Below, one piece after another: positions 1-11,789 of a stretch of 64,000 bases of DNA. A program made the translations under genes and the position numbers. Position 1 is the first letter of the stretch; each line of letters starts with the position of its first letter. The notes beneath the pieces were generated by a model. That model had not been told where the DNA came from and searched no databases. It was given only the letters and a program-made list of their open reading frames with translations. This stretch comes from Datura wrightii (Eukaryota > Streptophyta > Magnoliopsida > Solanales > Solanaceae): contig JASDFA010000002.1 of the NCBI GenBank assembly GCA_035772735.1, positions 4,092,001-4,156,000 on the forward strand. The letters run 5' to 3'.

Positions 1-685
1 TGATGATTCCATCAATGGTGAAATCTTAAAAAACATTATCCGAACTCCACTGACCTGAATGACGAAGCAACACCACTATGTTGGACATATTTTTCAAACA
101 CTCACAATAATGATACACCCAAAAAAAAAGTAGAGAAATTATCATCAAACACGCAATGGTGATACACAAAAAAAAGAAGAAGAAATAAATCTCCCCAAAT
201 TTTTTGCTTTTCAGTCGATGTTAGTTTTTCAGATATGGATTAACTGTTTCAAATTATTTTTACATGCGGTGAAAAAAAGGGCGAAATCAATTGGAGATTA
301 ATTAACTTCCCCAAATAATGTTGGTTCTATTAAATACACAGTAAATAACGTTGTTATAGGAGTATAGCTAGGGTTAGAATTTTAAATACACTAATAAAGA
401 TTTTTAGTAATCCCTATCAAAAAAGTCAAAAAAATAACTATTTTACGTAAATAAGATTAAAAATGCTACTTTTTATAATTATTTTACTATCTATAGCTAG
501 TTATGAAAATTGTTCAAATTTTTATCGGTTGTCCCTTTTGAAACAGTTATTTAGTAAATGACTTTATCTTGTAATTTGTGGACCTTTTGGACTATAGTAT
601 ATATATTTCTTTTGAACAAATAAAATATCTAATAAGAAAATGTTAGTATATCTGTAATTTTGTAGTTAACGCAAACGTTAGATGA
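1..685. other. AT-rich flank without a recognisable gene
   Basis: This stretch is strongly AT-rich, with short A and T runs and no open frame of useful length. No TIR, LTR or RNA gene signature was seen. It ends where the first long terminal repeat starts with TGTAACACCCC. The five bases just before that LTR (GATGA, 681-685) would be one half of a target duplication. They are not found after either of the two later family A LTRs. Confidence 0.6.
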
Positions 686-739
686 TGTAACACCCCAAAA
701 GTTTCTAAGATCGGACCCCAGACCTAAAGAAAGAAATTA

Positions 740-1165
740 GTTGGAAAGTGGAAATCTTGCCACAGAATGAGTCATGCCACGACTTTTCCACTAACTAGAC
801 GAGTCGTGCTCAGGCTCGTGGTAAGCATCCAAGGAGTGCAAGTGTAGTTCATTGACCACGGACGACCTGACGAGTCGTTAGGTAGGCAACGACCCGTCAT
901 TGGAAGGATTTGAAGGATGTGGACCAGTGTTGGTGACGAGTGGACATGACTCATCCAATGAAGTAACGACTCGTCGTGTCAGTCGTGGGATGAAGAGCAT
1001 GCTTGTTGGCTTCAGTGGTAAAGGGAGGTGCCAGGAGTCGTTGAGACAACTAATGACTGGCGGAGTCAGTCATCGTTCGTTTGAAGATTTTGTTGAGAGA
1101 ATTTCCAGTGTACTCTAGATGGACCATGAGTTATTGTCAAGCCCACGACTCATGGAGTGCCTCGT
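740..1165. repeat. CG-rich block of odd-centred palindromes in LTR
   Basis: About a dozen degenerate copies of CCACGACTCGTGG, in both orientations and in partial forms such as ACGAGTCGT and CGACTCAT, are clustered in an otherwise AT-rich LTR. The same block recurs at the same place in the other family A LTRs (about 9220-9700, 19600-19880, 35270-35530, and 41437-41890 in reverse). Many variants differ by CG to TG or CA changes, as expected if methylated cytosines have decayed. Function is unknown. The position fits the U3 part of the LTR. Confidence 0.6.
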
Positions 1166-2245
1166 GAGTACTGGCAGCATGATTTTTCCTGCATTTTTTT
1201 AGGGGTGTTTTCATAAAATTTTATGCTTCGAACTCCTAAACTGTGTTGTTTTGAGTATTAAATGGGACATTTTAAAGGTTTCTTCTAGCCTAATCTCTCA
1301 TTCTCTTAAGATACCCCTCAGAATCTTCTTCGTCCTCTCTCTCAAGACTCAAAGATTCACCTAGGATTTCTTCAAAGGCTTCAGGGTTCAGGTTCAAGTT
1401 CAAGTGGGGGAATTTCTTCTAATCAGGTATGTGAGTTTTCAATAAGGATTTTCTTTCATCCTTATGCCCAACTTTTTATACTAAAAATCCAAATCTCTTG
1501 ATTTTATAAAAGCGTGTCCTAGAGTACAATTTATGCATGAATTCTCATATGTTTTTACTTGAATTCTAAGACCCGACATGGTTAATAGTCGTGTATGCTT
1601 ATGAAGTTACTTATACCTTCTTGAATTATGTGTATGATATGTGAATAGCATTAATGTAGGACTTTCACCATGAGTTAGCCTAGAATTTCAAATGGGATTT
1701 CATTAATTATTCATATACTCTTATCATGAACTTGTATTCATATTTAAAGAATATGTAGATCATATGGGTTCCCGCAAATCTAGAACACATGTTGTATTAT
1801 AGGTGTTGGAACATGATTAGAACTTATGGGCCTTGACCAATGTGAAGTATGTACATGTTTTCACTATGATGTCGATGTATATGTTTAGAGTATGACTTAA
1901 ATCTATGGGGCCTTCATGAATCTAGAATATATGCTATATGATGTGAATTCAGGATGTGAATGTTGTGACACGTTTAAAGCACGATCTGATCCTATAGATG
2001 TCTCATGAATGTAGAATGTATGATTTAAACGATGATTTGGGACTATGATAATGTGAATTATGATGATAAAGCATGAGAATGATCCTTCAGAATTTTGGGC
2101 TTATTGGTAATAGAAAGTAGCCTTAATCAACTCTAAATGAATTCAGTATGATGTAATTAGTTGAATGCTCATGTCTCTGATTAGCTGAAGTAACTTAGAC
2201 TAGACGAATGTCGTCAGGCTAGTGACCTCCATGTTCTAGTATAAT

Positions 2246-2795
2246 CGGGACTCTCCATAGCCGAGAATATTTTCCTTAGTCGGTCAGGGACTCTCCATAG
2301 AAGAATGTTTTGCTTAGTCAGTCAGGGACTCTCATTAGCCAAGAATATTTTTCTTAGTCAATCAGGGACTCTCCATAGCAAAGAATGTTTCCCTTAGTCA
2401 GTTAGGGACCCTCATTAGCCGAAAATGTTTCCCTTAGTCAGTTAGGGACTCTCCATAGCATAGAATGTTTCCCTTAGTCAGTCTGGGACTATCATTAGCC
2501 GAGAATGTTTCCCTTAGTCAGTCAGGGACTCTCATAGAAGAGAATGTTTCCCTTAGTCAGTCAGAAACTCTCATTAACTGAGAATATTTTCCTTAGTCAG
2601 TTAGGGACTCTCCATAGTAGAGAATGTTTTCCTTAACCAGTCAGGGACTCTTATTAGCCGAGAATGTTTTCCTTAGTCAGTCAGGGACTCTACATAGCAT
2701 GGAATATTTTTCTTAGTCTGTCTGGGACTCTCCGTAGCATAGAATGTTTCCCTTAGTCAGTTAGGGACTCTCCATAGAATGACTCCCTTAGTCTA
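2246..2795 (+). repeat. 40-bp tandem repeat, about 14 units, 80-bp higher order
   Basis: About fourteen units of 40 bp are placed head to tail, each built on AGGGACTCTC followed by AGAATGTTTCCCTTAGTCAG. Two alternating subtypes can be seen, one with CTCCATAGCA and one with CTCATTAGCCG after the first bases. The array therefore has a roughly 80-bp higher-order period over much of its length, with a few shortened units (near 2290, 2530 and 2770). It lies inside the 5' LTR of family A copy 1 and is absent from the matching LTR at 9133-10476. Confidence 0.85.
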
Positions 2796-4083
2796 CGATA
2801 TCAGTTCAGCTCAGCTCCATATAATTTCAAATTTCAGTTAAAATCGGTTTAGCATGATTCAGACTCTATTATCAACAAATAGTCAGTACAGTGTATGATA
2901 TTAGTTACAGTTTCAGTTTTCAATATATGTACAGCACATGACCCTTATGCATCAATTTGATTATATTTCAGTAAATGTTTTCAAATAAAAGCTTAATGTC
3001 AATATATATGTATCTCAGATAGGGTTGTTGTATTCCAGTCCAGTTATATGTCGATGTATCTAGTTTACTTCCTTCTAGTCTACTTGTATGTTTAGTTTAC
3101 GTGTGCTTCCCGTATACTCAGTACATTTCAAGTACTGACCACATACTTTATGTGCTATATTATTTCATGATATAGATTCAGATTTTTAGACGCAACCACG
3201 TGGTTAGATATGCTCCATTCCTATCTCTATTGCTTGTGGTGAGTCCTCATCCCTCGAGGATGAAGTTTACATTTTCTATTCCATTTATGTTTGGTGATAT
3301 CACACTTCATGGTTCTACCCCTTGAAAGGTACGGAAACCCTCCCGACTAGGGTTATAAGTCGAGCTTCATGTGTGCTCATATTGGGTATGTCGGTTAAGA
3401 GAATCTCTCACTGTTCCTCATGATTTATGCATGTTATGATTACGTCTGTTGGCTCAAGTCGTAGTAACTAAAGCTCTTTAATTATGATTATGATTATGTT
3501 TATATTACAAATGTTCTAAAAATCTTGAGCCGTATAATATGTTATGATGACTTACGATACGAGCATGATGTCCTACTCTCATAATCATTTACGAATTTTA
3601 TACATGTTTTAAATGTCCGTTTTACTTACCTTGTATACTCAGTACATTCCACGTACTGACCACATACTTTCTATGATGTATCATTTCATGATACAGGTCC
3701 CAGTTCTCAAGCTCATCCTCACTCATAGATAGTTTCAGATTTGCTCTCAGCGCACTTGGTGAGACTTCATGTTCTAAGGGTTGTATGTTCATACTCTATG
3801 TTTTTCTTTCAGTTTATGGATGTTGGGTTAGTTGGGGAGTTGTCCCATCAACCCGTCCTTCATGATTATAGGCTTATCAGACTACAAATTGTATTTAGCC
3901 GTATTGTATAAGTCTTGTATTGCTTTTTCCTTTGGCTATGTTATAATTACATTCTTTTATGTTAAGTCTTCCATTCATGTGATTGAATTAGATGTATGCT
4001 CATGCCATGGGTCGACTTGGTATCTCTTGGGGCTCCTTGTCTCGTGTCAACGATCCGGGTGTACGTTTGGGTCGTGACAAACC

Positions 4084-4095
4084 TGGTATCATAGC
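4084..4095 (+). promoter_or_regulatory. Primer binding site, initiator tRNA-Met type
   Basis: TGGTATCATAGC starts four bases after the LTR end and matches the common plant iMet primer site TGGTATCAGAGC with one difference. This is where a tRNA would prime minus-strand DNA synthesis. Confidence 0.75.
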
Positions 4096-4284
4096 CATAG
4101 GTTGATGTGTCCTAGGGAGTCTGAAAGCCGCGTTAAGTAGAGTCTTTTTCATGGGTGTGAAGCGCGTCACACTTATGATGAAGAGACTACTAGACATTTA
4201 GGAAATGTTCTCTTCTTTCATGATCTACATTGTGCGATGAATGTCCTTTACTCCTCTAATTCGTGCTATTCACATTTGAGAATC

Positions 4285-5436
4285 ATGCCTCCACGTCGAG
4301 CGAACGCCGGGAGAAATGGAAATGGTAATGATCATGAGGGTGCCCATGAGGGTGAGCATCAGCTAGCTCCACCCATTCACGAGGAGCATGTGCCAGAACC
4401 AGCCGCCCACACTGAGTTTAGGATAGTGATTCAGATGCTGGCATAGACCATGACAGCTCAGGTTCAGAATTAGACTGTAGCACATTACCCGTAGAATGGG
4501 AATGCTGCAGCAGCAAGGGTGAGGGATTTCTTGAGGATGATCCCTCTAGAGTTCACGGGGTCGAAGATAGACAAGGACCCATATGATTTTATTGAGGAGA
4601 TTTTGAAGATCACCCAGGTTATAGGGGTGAACAATAGGGAATGCGTTAACTTAACCTCCTATTAGCTAAAGGGGGTAGCACATATATGGTTTAAGCAATG
4701 AAGAGATGCCAGGGCGGCGGGAGCAGGCCCGATAGGTTGGGATGAGTTTCACACTACATTCATGGATCGGTTCTTCCCTCAGGAGATGAGGGAGCTCAAG
4801 GCGACCGAGTTTGTTAATCTGAAGTAGGGTAACATGTCTTTCCAGGAGTATGCATTGGAGTTCACTCGGTTATGTAAATATGCTTTGGAGTTGGTGGCGG
4901 ATCAGCGGGCTCGGGTGAGCCGTTTTGTGCATGGAGTAGCAGATTAGTTGTACAAGGATTGTCGGATCGCCATGCTTCACCGGGACATTGCTTTTTCCCA
5001 TATTGTATTGCATGCACATAAGATGGAGTTGGTCTATAGGAGGCAGAAGGAGGCCAAGAGGGTCAGGACCGAGAGTTATGGATTCTCTCAGGTCAGGACA
5101 GGGGGCGGACCACGTCAGCAGTCTCAACATAGGTCTATCGCTCTAGCTCTATCTTCGGCCAGCACGCCATCCAGGTTCAGGGGAGACCAGAGGAGCAGGG
5201 CTACAGGCTCGAGGGATCATGGTAGTGTACAGGTGGAGCGCACGTTTGCAGTTTCTGTGAAGTGCGGCAAGAATTATCTCAGGAGGTTCCTGGTTGGTGT
5301 GGATGCTTGTTTCGGGTGTCGAAAACCCGGACACATGATCAGAGATTGCCCTGCATCCAGTTCTACAGCTCCAGCAGCACGACCCCCTCAGAAGGGTTCC
5401 CCCACTAGTTCAGCAAGCAATCAGCGCCAAAACTGA
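4285..5436 (+). pseudogene. gag of family A copy 1, broken
   Basis: This was the capsid/nucleocapsid polyprotein of the retrotransposon. The start MPPRR follows the leader and is conserved in the three family A copies. In-frame stops appear from about 4444 on, and further stops break the capsid part (about 4500-4950). The last 160 codons (4948-5436) stay open and hold a zinc knuckle CFGCRKPGHMIRDC (CX2CX4HX4C) near 5310-5352, followed by a Ser/Thr/Pro-rich tail. The family A copies at 10575 and 37408 align along its length. No full protein can be made. Confidence 0.8.
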
Positions 5437-8400
5437 TTTTATGCCCTAGTACCCCGCCAGGAGTAGGAGGCGTCGCTAGATGTGGTCATGGGTATGTTGC
5501 AAGTCTTCCATATTGATAGTTATGCCTTGTTAGATCTAGGAGCTACTTTATCTTTTGTGACCCCTTATATTGATAGTAGTTTTGGAGTTAGCCCTGAAAT
5601 TCTGTCAGAACCGTTCTCCGTCTCTACCCCAATCGGTGAATCTGTGGTAGCTAGGCGGGTATATAGAGGTTGTCCCATCACAGTGTTGCATAAGGTTACC
5701 TCCGCAGACTTAGTAGAGTTGGCTATGACGGACTTTGATATCATATTGGGTATGGATTGGTTGTTTGCATGCTATGCCTCGATTAATTTAGGACCCGTGC
5801 AATGGAATTTCGATTTTCAGGTGAGTCAGTTTTGGAATGGAAGGGTAATTCAGCTGTACCAGCCAATCAGTTTATTCATATCTTAAGTCTAGGAAAATGA
5901 TCTCTAAGGGTTGCATGTACCACCTAGTTAAGGTTAAGGATGTGGAGTCCGAGACCCTGACTGTTCAGTCAGTTCCGATGGTATGTGAGTATTCGGAGGT
6001 TTTCCCTGATGATTTGCCAAGTGTTCCTACGGAGAGGGAAATTAATTTTGGTATTGATCTATTGCCCTATACGCAACCTATCTCCATTCCTCCTTACAGG
6101 ATGGTTTCAGCCGAGCTAAAAGATTTAAAAGAACAGTTGAAGGACTTGTTGGATAAGGGTTTCATTAGACCAAGCAAGTCTCCATGGGGTGCACCGGTTC
6201 TATTTTTTTGGAAGAAGGATGGATCCCTTCAGATGTGCGTTGATTATTGGCATTTGAATAAGGTTGCCATCAAAAACAGGTACCCCTTGCCTAGGATTGA
6301 TGATTTATTTGACCAGCTCTAGGGTACCAGGTATTTCTCGAAGATAGATCTCAGGTTCGCATCAACTTAGAGTTTGAGAGTGTGATATCCCAAAGACAGC
6401 CTTCAGAACCCGATATGACCATTATGAGTTTGTAGTTATGTCATTTTGACTAACCAATGCTCCTGCAACTTTTATGGACCTGATGAACAGGGTGTTCAAG
6501 CAATACCTAGACATGTTTGTGATTGTTTCATCGATGATATCCTTATATACTCCAGGAGCAAGGAGGAGCATGACGCTTATTTGAGGATAATGCTACAGAC
6601 TCTCAAGGAGCGTCAGTAGTATGCAAAGTTTAGCAAGTGTGAATTTTGGCTACACTCGGTGGCATTTCTGGGCCATGTGGTGTCGAGTGAGGGCATAAAG
6701 GTAGATTCTGAGAAAATTGAGGCAGTAAAGAATTGGCCCAGACCGGTGAATCCTTCATAAATTTAGAGTTTCTTGGGCCTAGCGGGCTACTACCGAAGAT
6801 TTGTTGAGGGATTTTCATCAATTGCAGCCCCATTGACCAGGTTGACTCAGAAAAAGATAAAGTTCCAATGGTCGGAGGCTTGTGAGAAAAGCTTCCAGAA
6901 ATTGAAGACCCGACTCACTTCAGCACCAGTGTTGACTTTACCCGAGGGTACTAATGGTTTTGTTGTATATTGTGATGCTTTGAGAGTTGGACTGGGATGT
7001 ATGCTGATGCAACATGGGAAGGTAATAGCATATGCCTCTCGACAACTGAAAGTTCACGAAAAAAATTACCAGACCAATGATCTTGAGTTGGCAGCGGTGG
7101 TGTTTGCATTAAAGATATGGCGACATTACTTGTATGGGGTCCATGTGGACATGTTCACAAATCACAAGAGCTTGCAATATATGTTCATGCAGAAGGTTCT
7201 CAATCTTTGGCAATTGAGATGGTTGGAGTTACTAAAGGACTACAATATGAGTGTTCTTTACCACTAGGGCAAGGCTAACGTGGTTGCGGATGCCCTTAGT
7301 AGGCTCTTTATGGAGAGTGTGTCTCACGTGGATGAGGGAAAGAAGGAGTTGGTGAAAGATGTTCACTGACTTGCAATGTTGGGAGTTAGATTGATCGACT
7401 CGACCGATGGCGGCATTATTGTGCAAAATGGGTTAGAATCGTCCTTGGTGGTTGATTTCAAATCTAAGCAAGATGAGGATCCAATTTTGAGGAAGCTGAA
7501 GCAAGCAGTGCAGAGTTAAAAGGTGGAGGTTTTCTCCCAAGGAGGAGATGGTGTTCTACGATACCAAGGTCGACTATGTGTCCCAGACGTTGATAATTTG
7601 AGAGTTCAGATATTGCATGAGGCATATGGTACCAGATATTCTATCCATCCGGGATCTACAAAGATATATCGGGACTTGCGAGAAATATATTAGTGGGATG
7701 GTATGAAAAAGGATATTGCAGAGTTCGTAGCCAAATGTCCAAACTGTCAGTAAGTGAAGGTTGAACATCAAAGGCCGGGAGGCGTACTTCATGATATTAG
7801 CATTCCCACATGGAAGTGGGAAGAGATCAATATGGATTTCATTATAGGTCTACCGCGTACTCGACGACACTATGATTCCATTTGGGTGGTGGTAGATAGG
7901 TTAACTAAGGTTGTACATTTTCTACTGGTCAAGACCATGGATTCAGCGGATGATTATGCCAAATTGTATATTCGGGAGTTGGTTTGACTTCATGGAGTGC
8001 CCTTGTCGATTATTTCAGACCGAGGTACTCAGTTTACCTCCCAGTTCTGGCGGTATTTTCAGAAGGGACTTGGGACGCAGGTTAAGCTTAGTACAGCCTT
8101 CCATCCGCAAACATACGGCCAGGCAGAATGAACCATTCAGACCCTTGAGGATATATTGAGGGCATATGTTATAGATTTTAAAGATAGTTGGGATGATCAT
8201 TTTCCCTTGATCGAGTTTGCTTATAATAACAGTTACCGCTCCAGTATCCAAATGGCACCGTTCGAGGCTCTTTACGGGCGAATGAGTAGATCGCCTATCG
8301 GATGGTTTGAGGTTGGTGGAGCAGCCATGATAGGACCTAATTCGGTTCATAAGGCCATGGTAAAGGTCCAATTAATAAGGGATCGATTGAAAACCGCTCA

Positions 8401-8890
8401 GAGTCTTCAGAAATCGTATGTTGATGTGAGGAGAAGGGATCTGGAGTTTGATGTGGACGACTAGGTATTTATCAAGGTATCTCCCATGAAGAGAGTCATG
8501 CGGTTTGGAAAGAAAGGGAAACTCAGTCCCCGACATGTTGTCCCTTATCGAGTGGTGAGAAGAGTTAGTAAGGTGGCATATGAGTTGGATTTGCCATCAG
8601 AGTTATCTTCTGTACATCCCGTGTTTCATGTGTCGTTTTTGAAGAAGTGTTTGGGAAATCCAGCTTTAGTGGTTCTGGTGGACAGCGTCGGTGTGAAAGA
8701 CAGCCTCAGTTATGAGGAAGTTCCGGTGGAAATATTAGATCGTCAAGTTCGTAAGCTAAGGAACAAGGAAGTAGCCTCATTTAAGGTTTTATGGAGAAAT
8801 TAGCATGTTGAGGGAGCTACGGGGGAAGCCGAAGCAGATATGATGGCTAAATACCCATATTTGTTCTCTACCGGCTCAATTCCGACTTGA
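5437..8890 (+). pseudogene. pol of family A copy 1, broken (PR-RT-RH-INT-chromodomain)
   Basis: Domains follow the gypsy order. Protease is at about 5482-5886, with DLGATLSFV at the active site where the family norm is D-S/P-G-A. Reverse transcriptase is at 5897-6760 and its FIDDI active site (near 6530) is shifted out of frame. RNase H is at 6773-7330, with intact-looking CDALR and TNHKS stretches. Integrase is at about 7560-8460 and shows the DFIIGLPR, SDRG and TARQNE regions of the D,D,E core with a frameshift. A chromodomain (EILDRQVRKLRNKEV onward) ends near 8890. Stops or frameshifts occur at about 6322, 6760, 7267, 7516, 7987 and 8463. This polyprotein is dead, but all domains remain recognisable. 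Confidence 0.85.
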
Positions 8891-9118
8891 GGTACCAGTC
8901 TTGCCCCATGACTCTATTTAGTTTCCATGTTCAGTTCATGTGTTCAAGTTTCTTTTATATGTATGAATTTGAATGTGAAGCATGAGATCAGTTCATCTAT
9001 GTGTTATGAATCAGAGATAGTCATTCCGTAAAATTTCAGTTAAAATGATTAGTATTTGGGTATGATAATTGTATGTCTCTGATTTCTGCTTGTTTCTGAC
9101 ATTGAGGATGAATGTTCC

Positions 9119-9132
9119 TAAGGGAAAGATAT
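9119..9132 (+). promoter_or_regulatory. Polypurine tract before the middle family A LTR
   Basis: A purine-rich run, AAGGGAAAGATAT, directly abuts the LTR start at 9133. It is the expected plus-strand priming site. The preceding GAGGATGAATGTTCCT is conserved before the other family A LTR at 19539 and, in reverse, before the family B LTR end at 63062. Confidence 0.6.
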
Positions 9133-10476
9133 TGTAATACCCCGAAAGTGTGTAAGAATAAACCCGGGAGGTTAAAAGTTGAAAACTACATAAATTGGAA
9201 AAAATTTACACAGGATGGGCTAAGGAATGACTTGTGGTACCAAACCACGAGTCATTGTATGCAGTCGTTGGTTAGGGGAGTGTTGGTGGTAGTGGAGGCA
9301 ATGAGTGGTATGACGACTCGTTGTGAGATACAATGGGCCATCCTTTGCAGTCGTGGTGAAACATGGATTTCAACAGGTAGGATACAACGGGTCTACCAAC
9401 GACTCGTTGTGAGATGTAATGACCCGTTGTCACCAGTCGTTATTGGGTTGCAAAGAATTCCAGTGTATATGACGGATCAAGACCACGACTCGTTGGAAGG
9501 AACCATGAGTCGTGGTGAGGCCCGTGGTAAGCAAGTTCCGATTTTGTGATGAGCAAACGACGGACGGTGTAACGGATCGTGGTTTCAGAGGACGAGTCGT
9601 CCTATCCGTTCGTTGGTTAGTTTCGGAAGTAAGCCACAGCAGTGCAAACCACGAGCGATAGAATGGGTCGTCGTTAGCTCTAACGACTCATGGTGAAAAC
9701 ACTTTCATGGTTCTATCCCTGTCAAGGTACGGACACCCTTCCAATTAGGGTTACAAGTCGGGCTTCATGTGTGCTCATATGGGATATGTCGGTTAAGAGA
9801 ATCTCCCACTATTCCTTATGATTTATGCATGTTATGATTACATATGTTGGCTCAAGTCATAGTAACTAAAGCTCTTTAATTATGATTATGATTATGTTTA
9901 TGTTACAAATGTTCTGAAAATCTTGAGCCGTATAATATGTTATGATGACTTATTATACGAGCATGATGTCCTACTCTCATGATCATTTACGAATTTTATA
10001 CATATTTTAAATGTCCATTTTACTTACCTTGCATAATCAGTACATTCTACGTACTGACCACATACTTTCTATGATGTATCGTTTCATAATACAGGTCCCA
10101 GTTCTCAGGCTCATCCTCACCTGTAGATAGTTTCAGATGTGCTCTCAGCGCACTTGGTGAGACCTCATGTTTCGAGGGTTGTATGGTCATACTCTATTTT
10201 GTTCTTTTAGTTTTTTGATGTTGGGTTAGTTGGGGAGTTGTCCCATCAACCCTTCCTTCATGATTAGAGGCTTATCAGACTATAAATTGTAGTCAGCCGT
10301 ATTGTATAAGTATTGTATTTCTTTTCCCTTTGGCTATGTTATGATTACGTTTTTTATGTTAAGTCCTCCGCTCATGTGATTGAATTATATGTATGCTCAT
10401 GCCATGGGTTGACTTGGAGTCTTTCGGAGCTTCTTATCCCGTATCTATGATCCCGGTATATGTTTGGGTCGTGACA
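9133..10476 (+). repeat. Middle family A LTR, shared between copies 1 and 2
   Basis: It starts TGTAATACCCC and ends GTCGTGACA. The first 570 bases are the dense CG-rich palindrome block, with ACGACTCGT-type sites about every 40 bases. After 9700 it jumps to sequence matching 3308-4079 of the first LTR. Relative to that LTR it lacks about 2.1 kb, including the tandem array. It is followed directly by an internal region that resumes about 115 bases past the normal LTR end, so the primer site expected for the next copy is missing. Confidence 0.8.
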
Positions 10477-10574
10477 GAAATGTTTTAGAAAAATTTCCCT
10501 TCTTTCATGATCTATGTTTTGCAATGAAGTATCTCTCTATCCTTCTAACTCGTGCTGTATGAATTTGCAGAATC

Positions 10575-11780
10575 ATGCCTCCACGCCGAGTTAACGGAAG
10601 AAGGAACGAAAATGGAAATGACCACGAGAATGGCAATAGAGATGGTCACCAGTAAACCCCACCAGCCCCAGAGGATCATGTGTCTGAGCAGGTTGCCCAT
10701 GCTGAGTTTATGGAAGCTATTCATATATTGTCATAGGCATTGACCGCTCAGGTTAATCAGCAGGCAGTAGCTCATGTTCCCCAGAACAGGAACACAACGG
10801 CGGCTACAGTCAGGGACTTCCTCAAGATGAATCCCCCTGAGTTTCTAGGGTCCAGACTGGACGAGGATCCACATGAGTTTATTGAGGAGATTCAGAAGAT
10901 CACCCAGATTATGGGGGTGATAAGGGAGAAGTGTGTAGACCTAGCCTCTTATCAGTTGAAAGTGGTTGCCTACATTTGGTACAAACAGTGTAAGGATGGC
11001 TGAGAGTTAGAGCGGGTCCTATTAGTTGGGATGAGTTTCTCACTGTGTTCTTGGATCGATTCTTTTCTCGGGAGATGACGAAAATCAAGGCAACAGAGTT
11101 TGTGAATCTGAAACAGCACAGCATGTCAGTTCAAGAGTATGCTCTAGAGTTTACCCAGTTGTCCAAATATACACCGGAGATGGTGGCTGATCAGAGGGCT
11201 CTGGTAAGTAGGTTTATGAATGGGATAGTGGACTACTTAGTGAAGTATTACAATACTGCTATACTCTATCAGGCCATCGACTTCTCTCGACTAGTCTTGT
11301 ATGCCCAGCAGCTAGAGGCAGTGTAGATGAGGGAGAGGGAGAGAGAGGCCAAGAGGGCCAGAACCGACAGTTTTGGGTTCTCCTAGCAGAGGTCTGGTGG
11401 TGGACATCCTCAGCAATCCCACCAGAGATCATCAACCCCAGTGCCTTCAGCAGCAAGGGTGCCATCCAGAACTAGGTGTGATCAAAGGGGACAGGCATCG
11501 CTCTCGAGGTTAGGGGAGCAGACCCGTAGAGCCCATATTCCAGGTTGTGACAGGTGTGGTAGGAGGCACACCGGTCAGTGCTTAGTGGGTACAGGTGTAT
11601 GTTGCAAGTGTAGGAAGCCCGATCATATGCTCAGAGATTGTCCAGCGACCAGACAGGGCCATGGTAGAGGTCGGTACCCAGCCACTAGTTCAACAGCTCC
11701 ACCAGCAGGGTGCATCCACTAGTGCAGGTGGTGGACAGCGTTGGAACAAGTTTTATGCTCTATCGTCTTGTCATAAGTAG
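10575..11780 (+). pseudogene. gag of family A copy 2, broken
   Basis: The start MPPRRVNG matches the other family A gag starts. Capsid-like sequence runs through 10740-11326 with only a few breaks: stops near 10653 and 10735, and a frameshift near 11000. A zinc knuckle CCKCRKPDHMLRDC is at about 11600-11642. A further stop near 11326 separates capsid from the nucleocapsid part. This is the least damaged gag of the three copies but still not translatable as one protein. Confidence 0.78.
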
Positions 11781-11789
11781 GAGGTCTCC

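Larger units (their letters stand above)
686..4079 (+). repeat. 5' LTR of family A copy 1 (3.39 kb)
   Basis: The repeat runs from TGTAACACCCC to GGGTCGTGACA, the TG...CA ends shared by every family A LTR in this window. It is the longest family member here, against 1.34, 2.17, 2.03 and 2.29 kb for the others. The extra length is mainly a middle part of about 2 kb that includes a 40-bp tandem repeat array. A CG-rich block of short palindromes lies 50-480 bases from its start. Its last 0.8 kb is closely repeated at the end of the LTR at 9133-10476. Confidence 0.85.
686..10476 (+). mobile_element. Family A Ty3/gypsy (Tekay/Del-type chromovirus), copy 1, inactive
   Basis: This is a complete but decayed LTR retrotransposon: 5' LTR 686-4079, tRNA-iMet-type primer site 4084-4095, gag from 4285, pol to about 8890, purine-rich tract before 9133 and 3' LTR 9133-10476. 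The order protease, reverse transcriptase, RNase H, integrase and a C-terminal chromodomain identifies a chromovirus. Tekay/Del fits the long LTRs and the iMet primer site. Gag and pol carry many in-frame stops and frameshifts, so it cannot encode its own proteins. The two LTRs differ by about 2 kb in length, and no matching target duplication was found. Recombination is therefore likely in its history. Confidence 0.85.

Noticed and set aside
900..1118. Small open frame of 72 codons
   Set aside because: It lies in the palindrome block of the LTR and has no relation to any protein; the frame follows from the repeated CG-rich motif.
740..1165. Hammerhead ribozyme or retrozyme
   Set aside because: GACGAGTCG-like strings recall the ribozyme core, but the CTGATGA and GAAA parts are not found at the required spacing.
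2246..2795. CRISPR-like regular array
   Set aside because: The repeats are direct and contiguous without unique spacers, in a plant LTR. This is a tandem repeat.
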